A stretch of DNA of 12,140 nucleotides from an uncultured Lachnospiraceae bacterium. Its GTDB lineage: Bacteria > Bacillota > Clostridia > Lachnospirales > Lachnospiraceae. Shown piece after piece: positions 6,527 to 12,140 of this stretch. The stretch spans positions 1 through 12,140 of the forward strand of contig CATYEA010000035.1 in the NCBI GenBank assembly GCA_958405355.1. The letters are read 5' to 3'. Positions within the stretch are counted from its first letter, which is position 1. Each line of letters begins with the position of its first letter. Made by a program: the position numbers and the translations under genes. The notes below the pieces were generated by a model. The model was not told the DNA's origin and searched no databases. It was given only the letters and a program-made list of their open reading frames with translations.

Positions 6527-7260
6527 AAATAGAGCTGGATACCCATACCCACACTTTGGCCAGCGGCCATGCCTATAATACGATTACGGAAATGATCGAT
6601 GCGGCTGTGGAAAAGGGGCTGAAACTTCTGGCGATCACAGAACATGCACCGGCTATGCCGGGAAGCTGCAAGGATTTTTATTTTTATAATCTGAAAATCC
6701 TGCCGAGATTCCAAAAGGGCCTGGAGCTGATGTTTGGCGTGGAATTAAATATTATGGATTACACAGGCCGGGTAGATTTGCCCGAGCGGTATATGAATTG
6801 TACCGATCTTCGAATCGCAAGTCTTCATCCGCCGTGCATAACCCCTGGAACCATGGAGGAAAATACGGCGGCCATGCTGGGGGTCATTCATAATCCTTAT
6901 GTGGATGTTTTGGGACACCCGGATGACGGACGTTATCCGTTGGATTATGAGCAGGTCATCGCCGAGGCCAGGAAGTATGGCAAGATTGTGGAGTTGAATA
7001 ACAATTCCATGAGTCCGTTGAATTCCAGGACCAATGCCCGGGAAAATGATCTGATCATTCTGGATTTGTGCAAAAAATATGAGGTGCCGGTGGTGATGAA
7101 CACAGATGCCCATGCCAGTTTTATGGTGGGCGATTTGACCCAGGCGATTGAAGTCGTAGAAGAAGCAGGTTTTCCGGAAGAATTGATCCTCAATGATTCG
7201 GTGGAGAAATTCAAACGCTTTTTAAATGAAGGAAGAAAACGATCAGCAGTACTGAAATAG
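6523..7260 (+). CDS. PHP-domain phosphoesterase, YcdX-like
   Basis: A 245-residue PHP-superfamily protein. Its metal-ligand residues match the YcdX layout: H8 and H10 (D-T-H-T-H-T), H16 (A-S-G-H-A-Y), H41 (T-E-H), E74 (G-V-E-L-N), H102 (S-L-H-P-P), H132 (L-G-H-P-D-D), and D195/H197 (N-T-D-A-H). This is the expected set for a trinuclear-metal phosphoesterase, and no key residue is missing. YcdX-type proteins act as phosphatases on small phosphorylated substrates, but the natural substrate is not known here. The start codon overlaps the stop of the OLD gene (ATGA), and an AAGGG ribosome binding site lies within the OLD gene, so translation is probably coupled. A terminator shared with the opposing S1-domain gene follows 15 bases after the stop codon. 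Confidence 0.9.
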   Translation: MKIELDTHTHTLASGHAYNTITEMIDAAVEKGLKLLAITEHAPAMPGSCKDFYFYNLKILPRFQKGLELMFGVELNIMDYTGRVDLPERYMNCTDLRIASLHPPCITPGTMEENTAAMLGVIHNPYVDVLGHPDDGRYPLDYEQVIAEARKYGKIVELNNNSMSPLNSRTNARENDLIILDLCKKYEVPVVMNTDAHASFMVGDLTQAIEVVEEAGFPEELILNDSVEKFKRFLNEGRKRSAVLK

Positions 7261-7275
7261 AAGAGCAAAAATATA

Positions 7276-7311
7276 AAGAGGAATCAGACCCGCAGCGGTC
7301 CGATTCCTCTT
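7276..7311. terminator. Bidirectional Rho-independent terminator between convergent genes
   Basis: Bases 7276-7290 pair with 7297-7311 around a six-base loop (CGCAGC). In the plus-strand RNA one pair is an A/C mismatch (A7286 with C7301). In the minus-strand RNA the same position is a G-U pair, so the stem is continuous, and a U-rich tract (TTTATATTTTT) follows. It therefore looks better for the minus-strand S1 operon, though both sides can use it. Confidence 0.82.
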
Positions 7312-7329
7312 CATAATTTAATTTAGTAT

Positions 7330-7986
7330 TTAGTCCAATTTAATACCAGCCAGTAAAGCACCGAGATTTGTAGCCGCATCGCCTTCGGATTTGAAGTGTA
7401 CGGATTCTCTTTCATATCTTGGTTCAGCCGCATCATCAGAAAGCAATGCTTTCATGCTGAGGCTGAGTTTGCCTTCTTTTTTCTGGATAACTTTTACTTT
7501 CACGGTATCGCCGACAGCCATAACATCGTTTGGTGTTTTGATACGTTTGGTGCTCATCTGGGAGATGTGTACCAAACCGCTCAAACCGTTTTCAAGACGG
7601 ATAAATGCTCCGTAGGAAGTGATTTTTTCAACGGTTCCTTCAAAGATATCGCCAACAGAAATAGCATCAATCTGTGCAGCCTTTTCAGCGGCAGCTTTTT
7701 CCTGTTCGACAACACGGCCGGATAATACAAGACGTTTCTGTTCAGCATCTACAGTGATGATCTTAACATCCACGGTTTTATTCAGCCATTCGTTTAAATC
7801 TTCTACATAGCTCGTGGAAAGCTGGGAAGCTGGGATAAATCCGCGGGCACCCTGTACATAAGCGATGACACCAGCGTTTACAACGCCCTTAATCTGAACG
7901 GAAAGAACAGTATCTTCATCCATCAGCTGCTGTAATCCTTCCCATGAAATTTTTTCTTCTGCAGCACGTTTTGTTGATTCACTCAT
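7330..7986 (-). CDS. S1 RNA-binding domain protein (two S1 motifs)
   Basis: A 218-residue cytosolic protein with two S1 domains. The first spans about residues 25-91 (V-Q-I-K-G-V-V-N-A-G-V then G-A-R-G-F-I-P-A-S-Q-L). The second spans about 110-180 (G-D-I-F-E-G-T-V-E-K-I-T-S-Y-G-A-F-I, then G-L-V-H-I-S-Q, ending S-L-S-M-K). An Ala/Glu-rich linker joins them. The second is a textbook S1 fold and the first is more diverged. Such proteins bind RNA and are often annotated as ribosomal protein S1 homologues in Clostridia, but with two domains this is much shorter than true S1. A GAGGTGA ribosome binding site lies four bases before the ATG. The gene follows the acidic membrane protein by 12 bases and is almost certainly in one operon with it. 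Confidence 0.87.
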   Translation of the reverse strand: MSESTKRAAEEKISWEGLQQLMDEDTVLSVQIKGVVNAGVIAYVQGARGFIPASQLSTSYVEDLNEWLNKTVDVKIITVDAEQKRLVLSGRVVEQEKAAAEKAAQIDAISVGDIFEGTVEKITSYGAFIRLENGLSGLVHISQMSTKRIKTPNDVMAVGDTVKVKVIQKKEGKLSLSMKALLSDDAAEPRYERESVHFKSEGDAATNLGALLAGIKLD

Positions 7987-7998
7987 ATTTTCACCTCA

Positions 7999-8253
7999 TT
8001 ATTCTTCACAGGTTTCGGCAGACATTTTAGAAGGATCCATTTTTACATATTCACGAGTGCTGGTGACATCTTCGGAATCCTCGTCATCAAACATATCGTC
8101 AAAATCCTCATCCAAATCATCATCCCAGGTGTCATCAAAATTATCGGAAGCTTTTTTATCCATGATATCTTTAACGATATAGGCGATACTTCCGATGGCA
8201 ATGGCAGCGGTCAATGTTTTAATTACAAATTTAAAAAATTTACCGATCTTCAT
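7999..8253 (-). CDS. Small acidic single-pass membrane protein, function unknown
   Basis: An 84-residue protein that I do not recognise as a named family. It begins with a basic M-K-I-G-K-F-F-K-F, then one hydrophobic segment (about residues 5-28, T-L-T-A-A-I-A-I-G-S-I-A-Y-I-V), a K-D-I-M-D-K-K border, and a long Asp/Glu-rich stretch (about 33-60, including D-D-D-L-D-E-D-F-D-D). The positive-inside rule would put the short basic N-terminus in the cytoplasm, leaving the side of the acidic tail uncertain for a single segment. The ATG at 8253 is chosen over an in-frame ATG at 8280 because GGAAGGTGA lies six bases upstream of it and overlaps the longer reading. It precedes the S1-domain gene by 12 bases, so co-expression with an RNA-binding protein is the only functional hint. 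Confidence 0.72.
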   Translation of the reverse strand: MKIGKFFKFVIKTLTAAIAIGSIAYIVKDIMDKKASDNFDDTWDDDLDEDFDDMFDDEDSEDVTSTREYVKMDPSKMSAETCEE

Positions 8254-8291
8254 AAAATCACCTTCCTGTTTTTTAATCACATATAGTTAGT

Positions 8292-8320
8292 ATTATATAG
8301 TATTTTTGTTAAAAAATAAA
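8292..8320 (-). promoter_or_regulatory. Candidate promoter for the acidic protein / S1-domain operon
   Basis: On the minus strand a perfect TATAAT -10 element (8292-8297) lies in AT-rich DNA about 38 bases before the ATG at 8253. The position 17 bp upstream of it (8315-8320) reads TTTATT, a poor -35. The -10 is convincing and the -35 is not. Confidence 0.42.
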
Positions 8321-8349
8321 GATATTATTTACTTTGACCCGAAAAATTA

Positions 8350-8808
8350 TTAAAATAGAAAACGACGGGTTTTAATATAGGGACGTCCGGTATCGGTTCG
8401 TTCCCGACAGAAATCACGGAGATTTTTCACTGTGGGACCAGGAAGGCCGTTATCGTTGTGGCCAATGAGCTTTCCCTGACCAAGATACATTTCTACGTGG
8501 CCTACGTGAAAAGGACGGGATGTATCGGTGCCTTCAAAGAAAAGCAGGTCCCCGGGGTTTAGGTGAGATATATTGGGGCTCTCTTTTCCGCCGAAATCCA
8601 CATCCAGACCCTTCAGGGATAATATTTGTTCCGGAGTATCCATACCGATATCAATTTTCAGGGTTGATAGGTAGAGCCACCAGACAAAGGAGGAACAGTC
8701 ACTGTATCCCTGATCGACCAGGAGACGGAGTGAAGATTGGGTATATTGATTTTTTCCCCGGAGTAGCAGAGCTTGGCGGATGATTTGAACCTGTTTGGAC
8801 GATTTCAT
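8350..8808 (-). CDS. NlpC/P60-family cysteine peptidase without signal peptide
   Basis: A 152-residue single-domain protein. The catalytic Cys is C38 in Y-S-D-C-S-S-F-V, the His is H104 in V-G-H-V-E-M-Y-L-G, and the third polar residue is H117 in L-I-G-H-N-D. The spacing and the N-P-G-D-L-L-F-F strand (84-91) match NlpC/P60 enzymes, which cut gamma-D-Glu to diamino-acid bonds or related amide bonds in peptidoglycan. Unusually there is no signal peptide, no membrane segment and no SH3 or LysM domain. The protein would stay in the cytosol, where it may act on recycled muropeptides or other amides. The ATG is preceded by AAAGGAA. It is transcribed away from the ydcF-like gene with only 35 bp between the two start codons. 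I see no clear terminator after it. Confidence 0.85.
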   Translation of the reverse strand: MKSSKQVQIIRQALLLRGKNQYTQSSLRLLVDQGYSDCSSFVWWLYLSTLKIDIGMDTPEQILSLKGLDVDFGGKESPNISHLNPGDLLFFEGTDTSRPFHVGHVEMYLGQGKLIGHNDNGLPGPTVKNLRDFCRERTDTGRPYIKTRRFLF

Positions 8809-8843
8809 GGAGTCATTCCTTTCTGATAATAAAGAGGTTATTT

Positions 8844-9566
8844 ATGAAGAAAATATTAAAAACAGCAGGCATTTTTAACCTGCTCTATTATACACTTATC
8901 ATATCATATGCTGGAATCCGCACAACATTCGCAGGATTCTGGCTGGCAACGGGAACTTTTTTCACAGCGATGACAGCCTTACCGGAGAAATGGCTGTCCA
9001 GGCTTAAAATTCCGATGGGCATTGGGGCTGCTTACTTTCTGTTTCAGGAAGGCCGTCTGCTCTGTATGGCCCATGCGAAACCGGAGCCGGGAGCCGATTA
9101 TATGATTATTCTCGGCGCACAGGTGAAGGGGGACCGGCCATCACGCTCATTGCTGCGGCGGATTCAGGCCGGAGCAAATTATTTGAAGAAAAATCCGGAA
9201 ACAAAAGTTATTGCTTCCGGCGGGCAGGGACCGGGTGAGAATATCACAGAAGCGAAATGTATCTGCGAAACCCTGATGGATATGGGAATTTCCAGAGAGC
9301 GAATTCTTTTGGAAGAAGTATCTGAAAGTACCCGGGAGAATCTTCTCTATTCCATGGTATTCGGTGGCCGGGAGAGCAGTTATGTGGTCGTTACCAATGG
9401 TTTTCATCTGTTTCGGTCACTGGAAACAGCCAGACGTATTGGTATGAAAAAGGTATCCGGCCTGGCAGCTTCCTCGGAACCGGTACTTCTGCTGAATTAT
9501 TATGTACGGGAATTTTTTGCTTTGATGCTCTATCGTCTTCGTGCGAAAGTGGGGAGGATTAAATGA
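8844..9566 (+). CDS. YdcF-like DUF218 membrane protein
   Basis: A 240-residue protein. Two N-terminal hydrophobic stretches (about residues 10-24 and 30-46) suggest a membrane anchor. The DUF218 domain spans about residues 84-200: D-Y-M-I-I-L-G-A-Q-V (85-94), R-P-S-R-S-L-L-R-R, S-G-G-Q-G (125-129), T-E-A (135-137), E-V-S-E-S-T-R-E-N (158-166) and T-N-G-F-H-L-F-R (184-191). DUF218 proteins include SanA, ElyC and YdcF, linked to envelope biogenesis in other bacteria, but the chemistry is not established. An AAAGAGG ribosome binding site lies six bases upstream. The last four bases overlap the start of the metallophosphoesterase gene (ATGA), so the pair is coupled. The upstream region is only 35 bp, so any promoter must overlap the divergent NlpC/P60 gene start. 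Confidence 0.88.
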   Translation: MKKILKTAGIFNLLYYTLIISYAGIRTTFAGFWLATGTFFTAMTALPEKWLSRLKIPMGIGAAYFLFQEGRLLCMAHAKPEPGADYMIILGAQVKGDRPSRSLLRRIQAGANYLKKNPETKVIASGGQGPGENITEAKCICETLMDMGISRERILLEEVSESTRENLLYSMVFGGRESSYVVVTNGFHLFRSLETARRIGMKKVSGLAASSEPVLLLNYYVREFFALMLYRLRAKVGRIK

Positions 9567-10297
9567 TCTATCTGACATCGGACATTCATGGATGTTTTAA
9601 ACAATTTAAACAAATGCTTTCATATATAAATTTTGGTCCCGGAGATTTTCTTTATATTATTGGGGATGCGGTGGACCGGGGAGAAGAGCCGATTCCGTTG
9701 CTTCAATATATTATGGAGCAGCCAAATATGGAACTTCTTATGGGAAATCATGAGCAGGGATTTTTGTGGAATGTGGACGTGAATACGAGTACCCTTTCCG
9801 ATACAGAAGTCCGGAAATTCTGGCTGGAACACGGCGGACGGGAGACCTATATCCAGTATATGGAACTTCTTGCAAATGAACGAAAAGACATTGTTGACTA
9901 TCTTCGGGAACGGCCGATGTATAAGATTCTTGGAAAAAATATTCTGGTTCATGCCGGAGTTTTTACGGAAGGCATTCGCTATCATTCCCTGGAGGAATTG
10001 ATGAAGCAGCAGAAACCATTTAAGATGCTGTGGGAGCAGAAGGCTTTCTATGGAAGACCGCTGCGGTTTATAGATCCGGAAGTGAGGGTTTTCTTCGGAC
10101 ATACGTTTTCACTGATCATCCGGGATGACCGGGGGGAACCGCTGGATTCTACGGAAATTTGGATGGATGAGAACCGTATAGGTCTGGACTGCGGCTATGC
10201 CTTTGGAGGGAAAATGGCATTTTTCTGTCTGGATGACGATTCGGTCTATTATCTGACCAGTTCCGGGCAGTTTTATCGTAAAGCACTAAAATATTAG
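9563..10297 (+). CDS. PPP-type metallophosphoesterase (serine/threonine phosphatase-like)
   Basis: A 244-residue protein with the full calcineurin-like motif set: D-I-H-G (D7, H9), G-D-A-V-D-R-G (34-40), G-N-H-E (61-64), V-H-A-G in the middle and F-F-G-H-T late in the chain. These bind a dinuclear metal centre. The G-D-x-V-D-R-G form places it with the PPP family (protein phosphatases and ApaH-like dinucleotide hydrolases). The substrate could be a phosphoprotein or a nucleotide and cannot be told. No signal peptide or membrane segment is seen. A GGGGAGGA ribosome binding site lies inside the end of the DUF218 gene, and the two overlap by four bases. After the stop codon the next feature is the asd promoter, with no clear terminator between. 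Confidence 0.9.
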   Translation: MIYLTSDIHGCFKQFKQMLSYINFGPGDFLYIIGDAVDRGEEPIPLLQYIMEQPNMELLMGNHEQGFLWNVDVNTSTLSDTEVRKFWLEHGGRETYIQYMELLANERKDIVDYLRERPMYKILGKNILVHAGVFTEGIRYHSLEELMKQQKPFKMLWEQKAFYGRPLRFIDPEVRVFFGHTFSLIIRDDRGEPLDSTEIWMDENRIGLDCGYAFGGKMAFFCLDDDSVYYLTSSGQFYRKALKY

Positions 10298-10306
10298 AAA
10301 AAATAC

Positions 10307-10335
10307 TTGCTTTTTCACACAATATCGTGTAACAT
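10307..10335 (+). promoter_or_regulatory. Candidate sigma-A promoter for asd
   Basis: TTGCTT (10307-10312) and TAACAT (10330-10335) are separated by exactly 17 bp, giving an expected start near 10342 and a leader of about 53 nt. A short perfect repeat ACACA-AA-TGTGT (10347-10358) lies just after the expected start. Its role is unknown. No lysine riboswitch could fit in this leader. Confidence 0.5.
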
Positions 10336-10394
10336 AGTTCGAGTACACACAAATGTGTTTACTGGACGGACATCAGAGTAAAGGAGATTTTACA

Positions 10395-11480
10395 ATGGAA
10401 CAGAAATTAAGAGTGGGAATTCTTGGAGCAACTGGAATGGTCGGACAGAGATTTATTTCTCTTCTTGAAAATCATCCATGGTATGAAGTTGTCGCTGTTG
10501 CAGCAAGCCCGCGTTCCGCAGGGAAAACTTATGAAGAAGCGGTAGGGGACCGCTGGAAAATGACCACACCGATGCCGGAAGGCGTTAAGAAATTAATGGT
10601 CATGAATGTCAATGAAGTAGAAAAAGTTGCGGCTGAAGTCGATTTCGTTTTCAGCGCTGTAGATATGACAAAAGAAGAAATTCGTGCGATTGAAGATGCT
10701 TATGCAAAGACAGAGACACCGGTTGTGTCCAATAACAGCGCCCATCGCTGGACACCGGATGTACCGATGGTCGTACCGGAAATCAATCCGGAGCATTTTG
10801 AAGTGATCGAACATCAGAAAAAACGTCTTGGTACAACACGCGGTTTCGTTGCCGTAAAACCGAATTGCTCTATTCAGAGCTATGCTCCGGTACTTACCGC
10901 ATGGAAAGAATTTGAGCCGACAGAAGTTGTGGCTACGACTTATCAGGCTATTTCCGGCGCCGGAAAGACATTTAAAGACTGGCCGGAGATGGTAGGCAAC
11001 ATCATTCCTTATATCGGCGGCGAGGAAGAAAAGAGCGAACAGGAACCACTGCGTCTCTGGGGCGAAGTAAAGGATGGCGTCATTGTGAAGGCTGAAAGCC
11101 CGGTCATTACTACCCAGTGTATCCGTGTTCCGATTTTAAACGGACATACAGCGGCTGTATTTGTTAAATTTGCAAAGAAACCAACAAAGGAAGAACTTAT
11201 TGCCAAATTAAAGAGCTTCAGCGGGCTGCCTCAGGAATTAAATCTTCCAAGCGCACCGAAGCAGTTCATCCAGTATGTGGAAGAGGATAATCGTCCTCAG
11301 ATTGCTCTGGATGTGGACTATGAAAATGGAATGGGTATTTCTGTAGGACGTCTCCGCGAGGATACGGTCTATGATTATAAATTTGTAGGCCTGTCCCACA
11401 ATACTATCCGCGGTGCGGCCGGCGGTGCGATTCTCTGCGCAGAGTTATTGACCGCAAAAGGATATATTCAGGCAAAATAA
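10395..11480 (+). CDS. asd: Aspartate-semialdehyde dehydrogenase, archaeal/fungal-type
   Basis: A 361-residue cytosolic enzyme that reduces aspartyl phosphate to aspartate semialdehyde with NADPH, the branch-point step to lysine, diaminopimelate, methionine and threonine. The N-terminus has the G-A-T-G-M-V-G-Q nucleotide-binding motif (11-18). The catalytic cysteine is C158 in K-P-N-C-S-I-Q-S-Y and the likely base is H251 in I-L-N-G-H. The K-P-N-C-S context and the overall length place it with the archaeal/fungal-type ASADH and not the E. coli type. This form also occurs in Clostridia. The ATG at 10395 is preceded by AAGGAGATTTT. An in-frame ATG at 10353 lies upstream but has no ribosome binding site and would add 14 unrelated residues. 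It appears to be a single-gene unit with its own promoter and terminator. Confidence 0.96.
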   Translation: MEQKLRVGILGATGMVGQRFISLLENHPWYEVVAVAASPRSAGKTYEEAVGDRWKMTTPMPEGVKKLMVMNVNEVEKVAAEVDFVFSAVDMTKEEIRAIEDAYAKTETPVVSNNSAHRWTPDVPMVVPEINPEHFEVIEHQKKRLGTTRGFVAVKPNCSIQSYAPVLTAWKEFEPTEVVATTYQAISGAGKTFKDWPEMVGNIIPYIGGEEEKSEQEPLRLWGEVKDGVIVKAESPVITTQCIRVPILNGHTAAVFVKFAKKPTKEELIAKLKSFSGLPQELNLPSAPKQFIQYVEEDNRPQIALDVDYENGMGISVGRLREDTVYDYKFVGLSHNTIRGAAGGAILCAELLTAKGYIQAK

Positions 11481-11526
11481 TAGAATTGCATATCGTGCAG
11501 GAGTAAAGCTGCGTTTTATATGAGGG

Positions 11527-11577
11527 CTGCCGTGCCATATCCGGATGAATGTTCGGAGTGGTGCGGCAGTTTTTTTA
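11527..11577 (+). terminator. Rho-independent terminator after asd
   Basis: CTGCCG (11527-11532) pairs with CGGCAG (11564-11569), and further inward CCA pairs with TGG and CCG with CGG across small internal loops. A run of seven T follows (11570-11576). It is 46 bases after the asd stop codon. Confidence 0.85.
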
Positions 11578-11587
11578 TTGTTAAAGA

Positions 11588-11599
11588 TTAAACGTTTAC
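11588..11599. promoter_or_regulatory. LacI-type operator-like palindrome, upstream site
   Basis: TTAAACGTTTAC contains the perfect palindrome TAAACGTTTA (11589-11598) with a central CpG, the usual form of LacI/GalR-family operators. It differs at one position from GTAAACGTTTAC. It lies between the asd terminator and the lacI-like promoter. A weak possible promoter (TTGTTA at 11578-11583 and TATTAA at 11601-11606, spacing 17) would place this site inside its spacer. Confidence 0.45.
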
Positions 11600-11681
11600 T
11601 TATTAAAAAACTACGATAAAATTTGGCGAGAATAGAAAATGTCATGTAAGATATGCACAAAAAATATATCAAAATATTGCC

Positions 11682-11705
11682 GCTTTTGTAGAAAAACTCA
11701 AAAGC
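11682..11705. repeat. Inverted repeat just upstream of the lacI-like promoter
   Basis: GCTTTTG (11682-11688) and CAAAAGC (11699-11705) form perfect 7-base arms separated by 10 bases. The right arm ends two bases before the -35 element at 11708. This position suits an activator or repressor site, though AT-rich chance symmetry is possible. Confidence 0.35.
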
Positions 11706-11707
11706 CG

Positions 11708-11736
11708 TTGACAGTAATGTTAGGTGGTTATATACT
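11708..11736 (+). promoter_or_regulatory. Strong sigma-A promoter for the lacI-like gene
   Basis: A perfect TTGACA -35 element (11708-11713) and TATACT -10 element (11731-11736) are separated by 17 bp. The expected start is near 11743, giving a leader of about 46 nt. The operator-like palindrome at 11751-11764 falls inside that leader. Confidence 0.8.
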
Positions 11737-11750
11737 GAATGTAAAGAGAA

Positions 11751-11764
11751 CGTAAACCTTTACG
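11751..11764. promoter_or_regulatory. LacI-type operator-like palindrome just after the transcription start
   Basis: CGTAAA-CC-TTTACG is a perfect 14-bp inverted repeat. Its core, GTAAACCTTTAC (11752-11763), differs at one central base from GTAAACGTTTAC, the same form seen at 11588-11599. It sits about 8 bases downstream of the expected start of the lacI-like message, a classic place for autorepression. The ribosome binding site follows within about 10 bases. Confidence 0.6.
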
Positions 11765-11788
11765 CAAATGTTGGAGAGGGGTGGCAGA

Positions 11789-12140
11789 ATGGAAGGAAAA
11801 AAGGTATCGATTGTTGATGTGGCAAGGACGGCCGGGGTTTCCACTGCCACAGTATCCAGAGTTGTCAATCAGCTTGGCGGTTATTCAAAGGAAACGGAGA
11901 AGAAGGTTCTCCAAACGATTAAAGAATGTGGATTTCGACCAAATGTCAATGCCATCGGGCTTCGGACGAGACGCAGCCGCAGTGTGGGAGTTATCGTGCC
12001 GGATATAACGAATGAATTCTTTGCAAAGATTGTACGAACCCTGGATATTTTTTTTATCAAATATAACTATTCGGTTCTGATCTGTGATTCCAACGAAGAC
12101 CCGGAATAAGAGGAACGGCATATTCAGGATATGTTTGATA
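11789..12140 (+). pseudogene. LacI-family transcriptional regulator interrupted by in-frame TAA (3' end outside window)
   Basis: The frame opens with a LacI-family DNA-binding domain: V-S-I-V-D-V-A-R-T-A-G-V-S-T-A-T-V-S-R-V-V-N (about 6-27), then a hinge region with G-L-R-T-R-R-S and the start of the ligand-binding core, V-G-V-I-V-P-D-I-T-N-E-F-F. After residue 106 (N-E-D-P-E) a TAA stop at 12107-12109 ends the frame. The next codons, in the same frame, read E-E-R-H-I-Q-D-M-F-D to the window end, which is just what LacI-family proteins have at this point. The TAA therefore replaces what is probably a Lys, Gln or Glu codon. Without the core the product could not dimerise or sense ligand normally. 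The ATG at 11789 is chosen for its GAGAGGGGTGG ribosome binding site. An in-frame ATG at 11768 lacks one. A sequencing error is the main alternative. Confidence 0.78.

Noticed and set aside
10280..10313. AAAGCA/TGCTTT hairpin followed by T-run as a terminator after the metallophosphoesterase gene
   Set aside because: The stem is only six AT-rich pairs with a loop of 22 bases, and the right arm overlaps the asd -35 element. It is too weak to call.
10336..10394. Lysine riboswitch or other attenuator before asd
   Set aside because: The leader is about 53 nt, far too short for a lysine riboswitch, and no hairpin with a T-run is present.
11586..11601. CcpA cre site around TAAACGTTTA
   Set aside because: The central ARCG matches, but the outer TG of the cre pattern is missing. 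The symmetric LacI-type reading fits better.

Overview
The window looks like chromosomal DNA of a mid-GC Firmicute, most likely a Clostridia member of the family Lachnospiraceae. The reasons are strong purine-rich ribosome binding sites, sigma-A-type promoters (TTGACx/TATAAT), a YerC-type TrpR-superfamily protein, a DUF1836 protein, a lipoprotein with a Gram-positive lipobox, and the archaeal/fungal-type aspartate-semialdehyde dehydrogenase. Species cannot be named from the sequence alone. I see no rRNA, tRNA, CRISPR array, transposase, integrase or phage structural gene.

Layout. (1) 1-602, plus strand: the 3' end of a PlsC-like acyltransferase, then a small YerC-like DNA-binding protein with its own promoter, closed by a very regular bidirectional terminator. 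(2) 653-1279, minus strand: a DUF1836 MerR-like protein with a good promoter. A 129-bp divergent region, holding a 25-bp palindrome, separates it from the next block. (3) 1409-7260, plus strand: a probable long operon. It encodes a CPBP membrane protease, a DUF362 protein with two 4Fe-4S motifs (TTG start), an NMT1/THI5-type substrate-binding lipoprotein without its transporter, an OLD-type ATPase-TOPRIM protein with an unusual cysteine cluster, and a PHP-domain phosphoesterase whose start overlaps the end of the OLD gene. A GC-rich hairpin lies between the lipoprotein and OLD genes. A shared convergent terminator closes the block. (4) 7330-8808, minus strand: a two-S1-domain RNA-binding protein, a small acidic membrane protein, and an NlpC/P60 peptidase without a signal peptide. 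(5) 8844-11480, plus strand: a YdcF-like DUF218 membrane protein overlapping a PPP-type metallophosphoesterase, then asd with its own promoter and terminator. (6) 11481-12140: a 308-bp regulatory region with a strong promoter and two LacI-type operator-like palindromes. It leads into a LacI-family regulator gene interrupted by an in-frame TAA, after which recognisable LacI-family coding continues to the window edge.

Most of the window reads as ordinary core genome. The parts most worth a second look are the translationally coupled OLD-TOPRIM/PHP pair with its cysteine cluster and upstream hairpin, the broken LacI regulator with its two operator-like sites, the orphan substrate-binding lipoprotein, and the palindrome in the DUF1836/CPBP divergent region. 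No new system is proven here. The OLD/PHP pair is the best candidate, and its role in defence or nucleic-acid processing is an inference from family membership and gene overlap.
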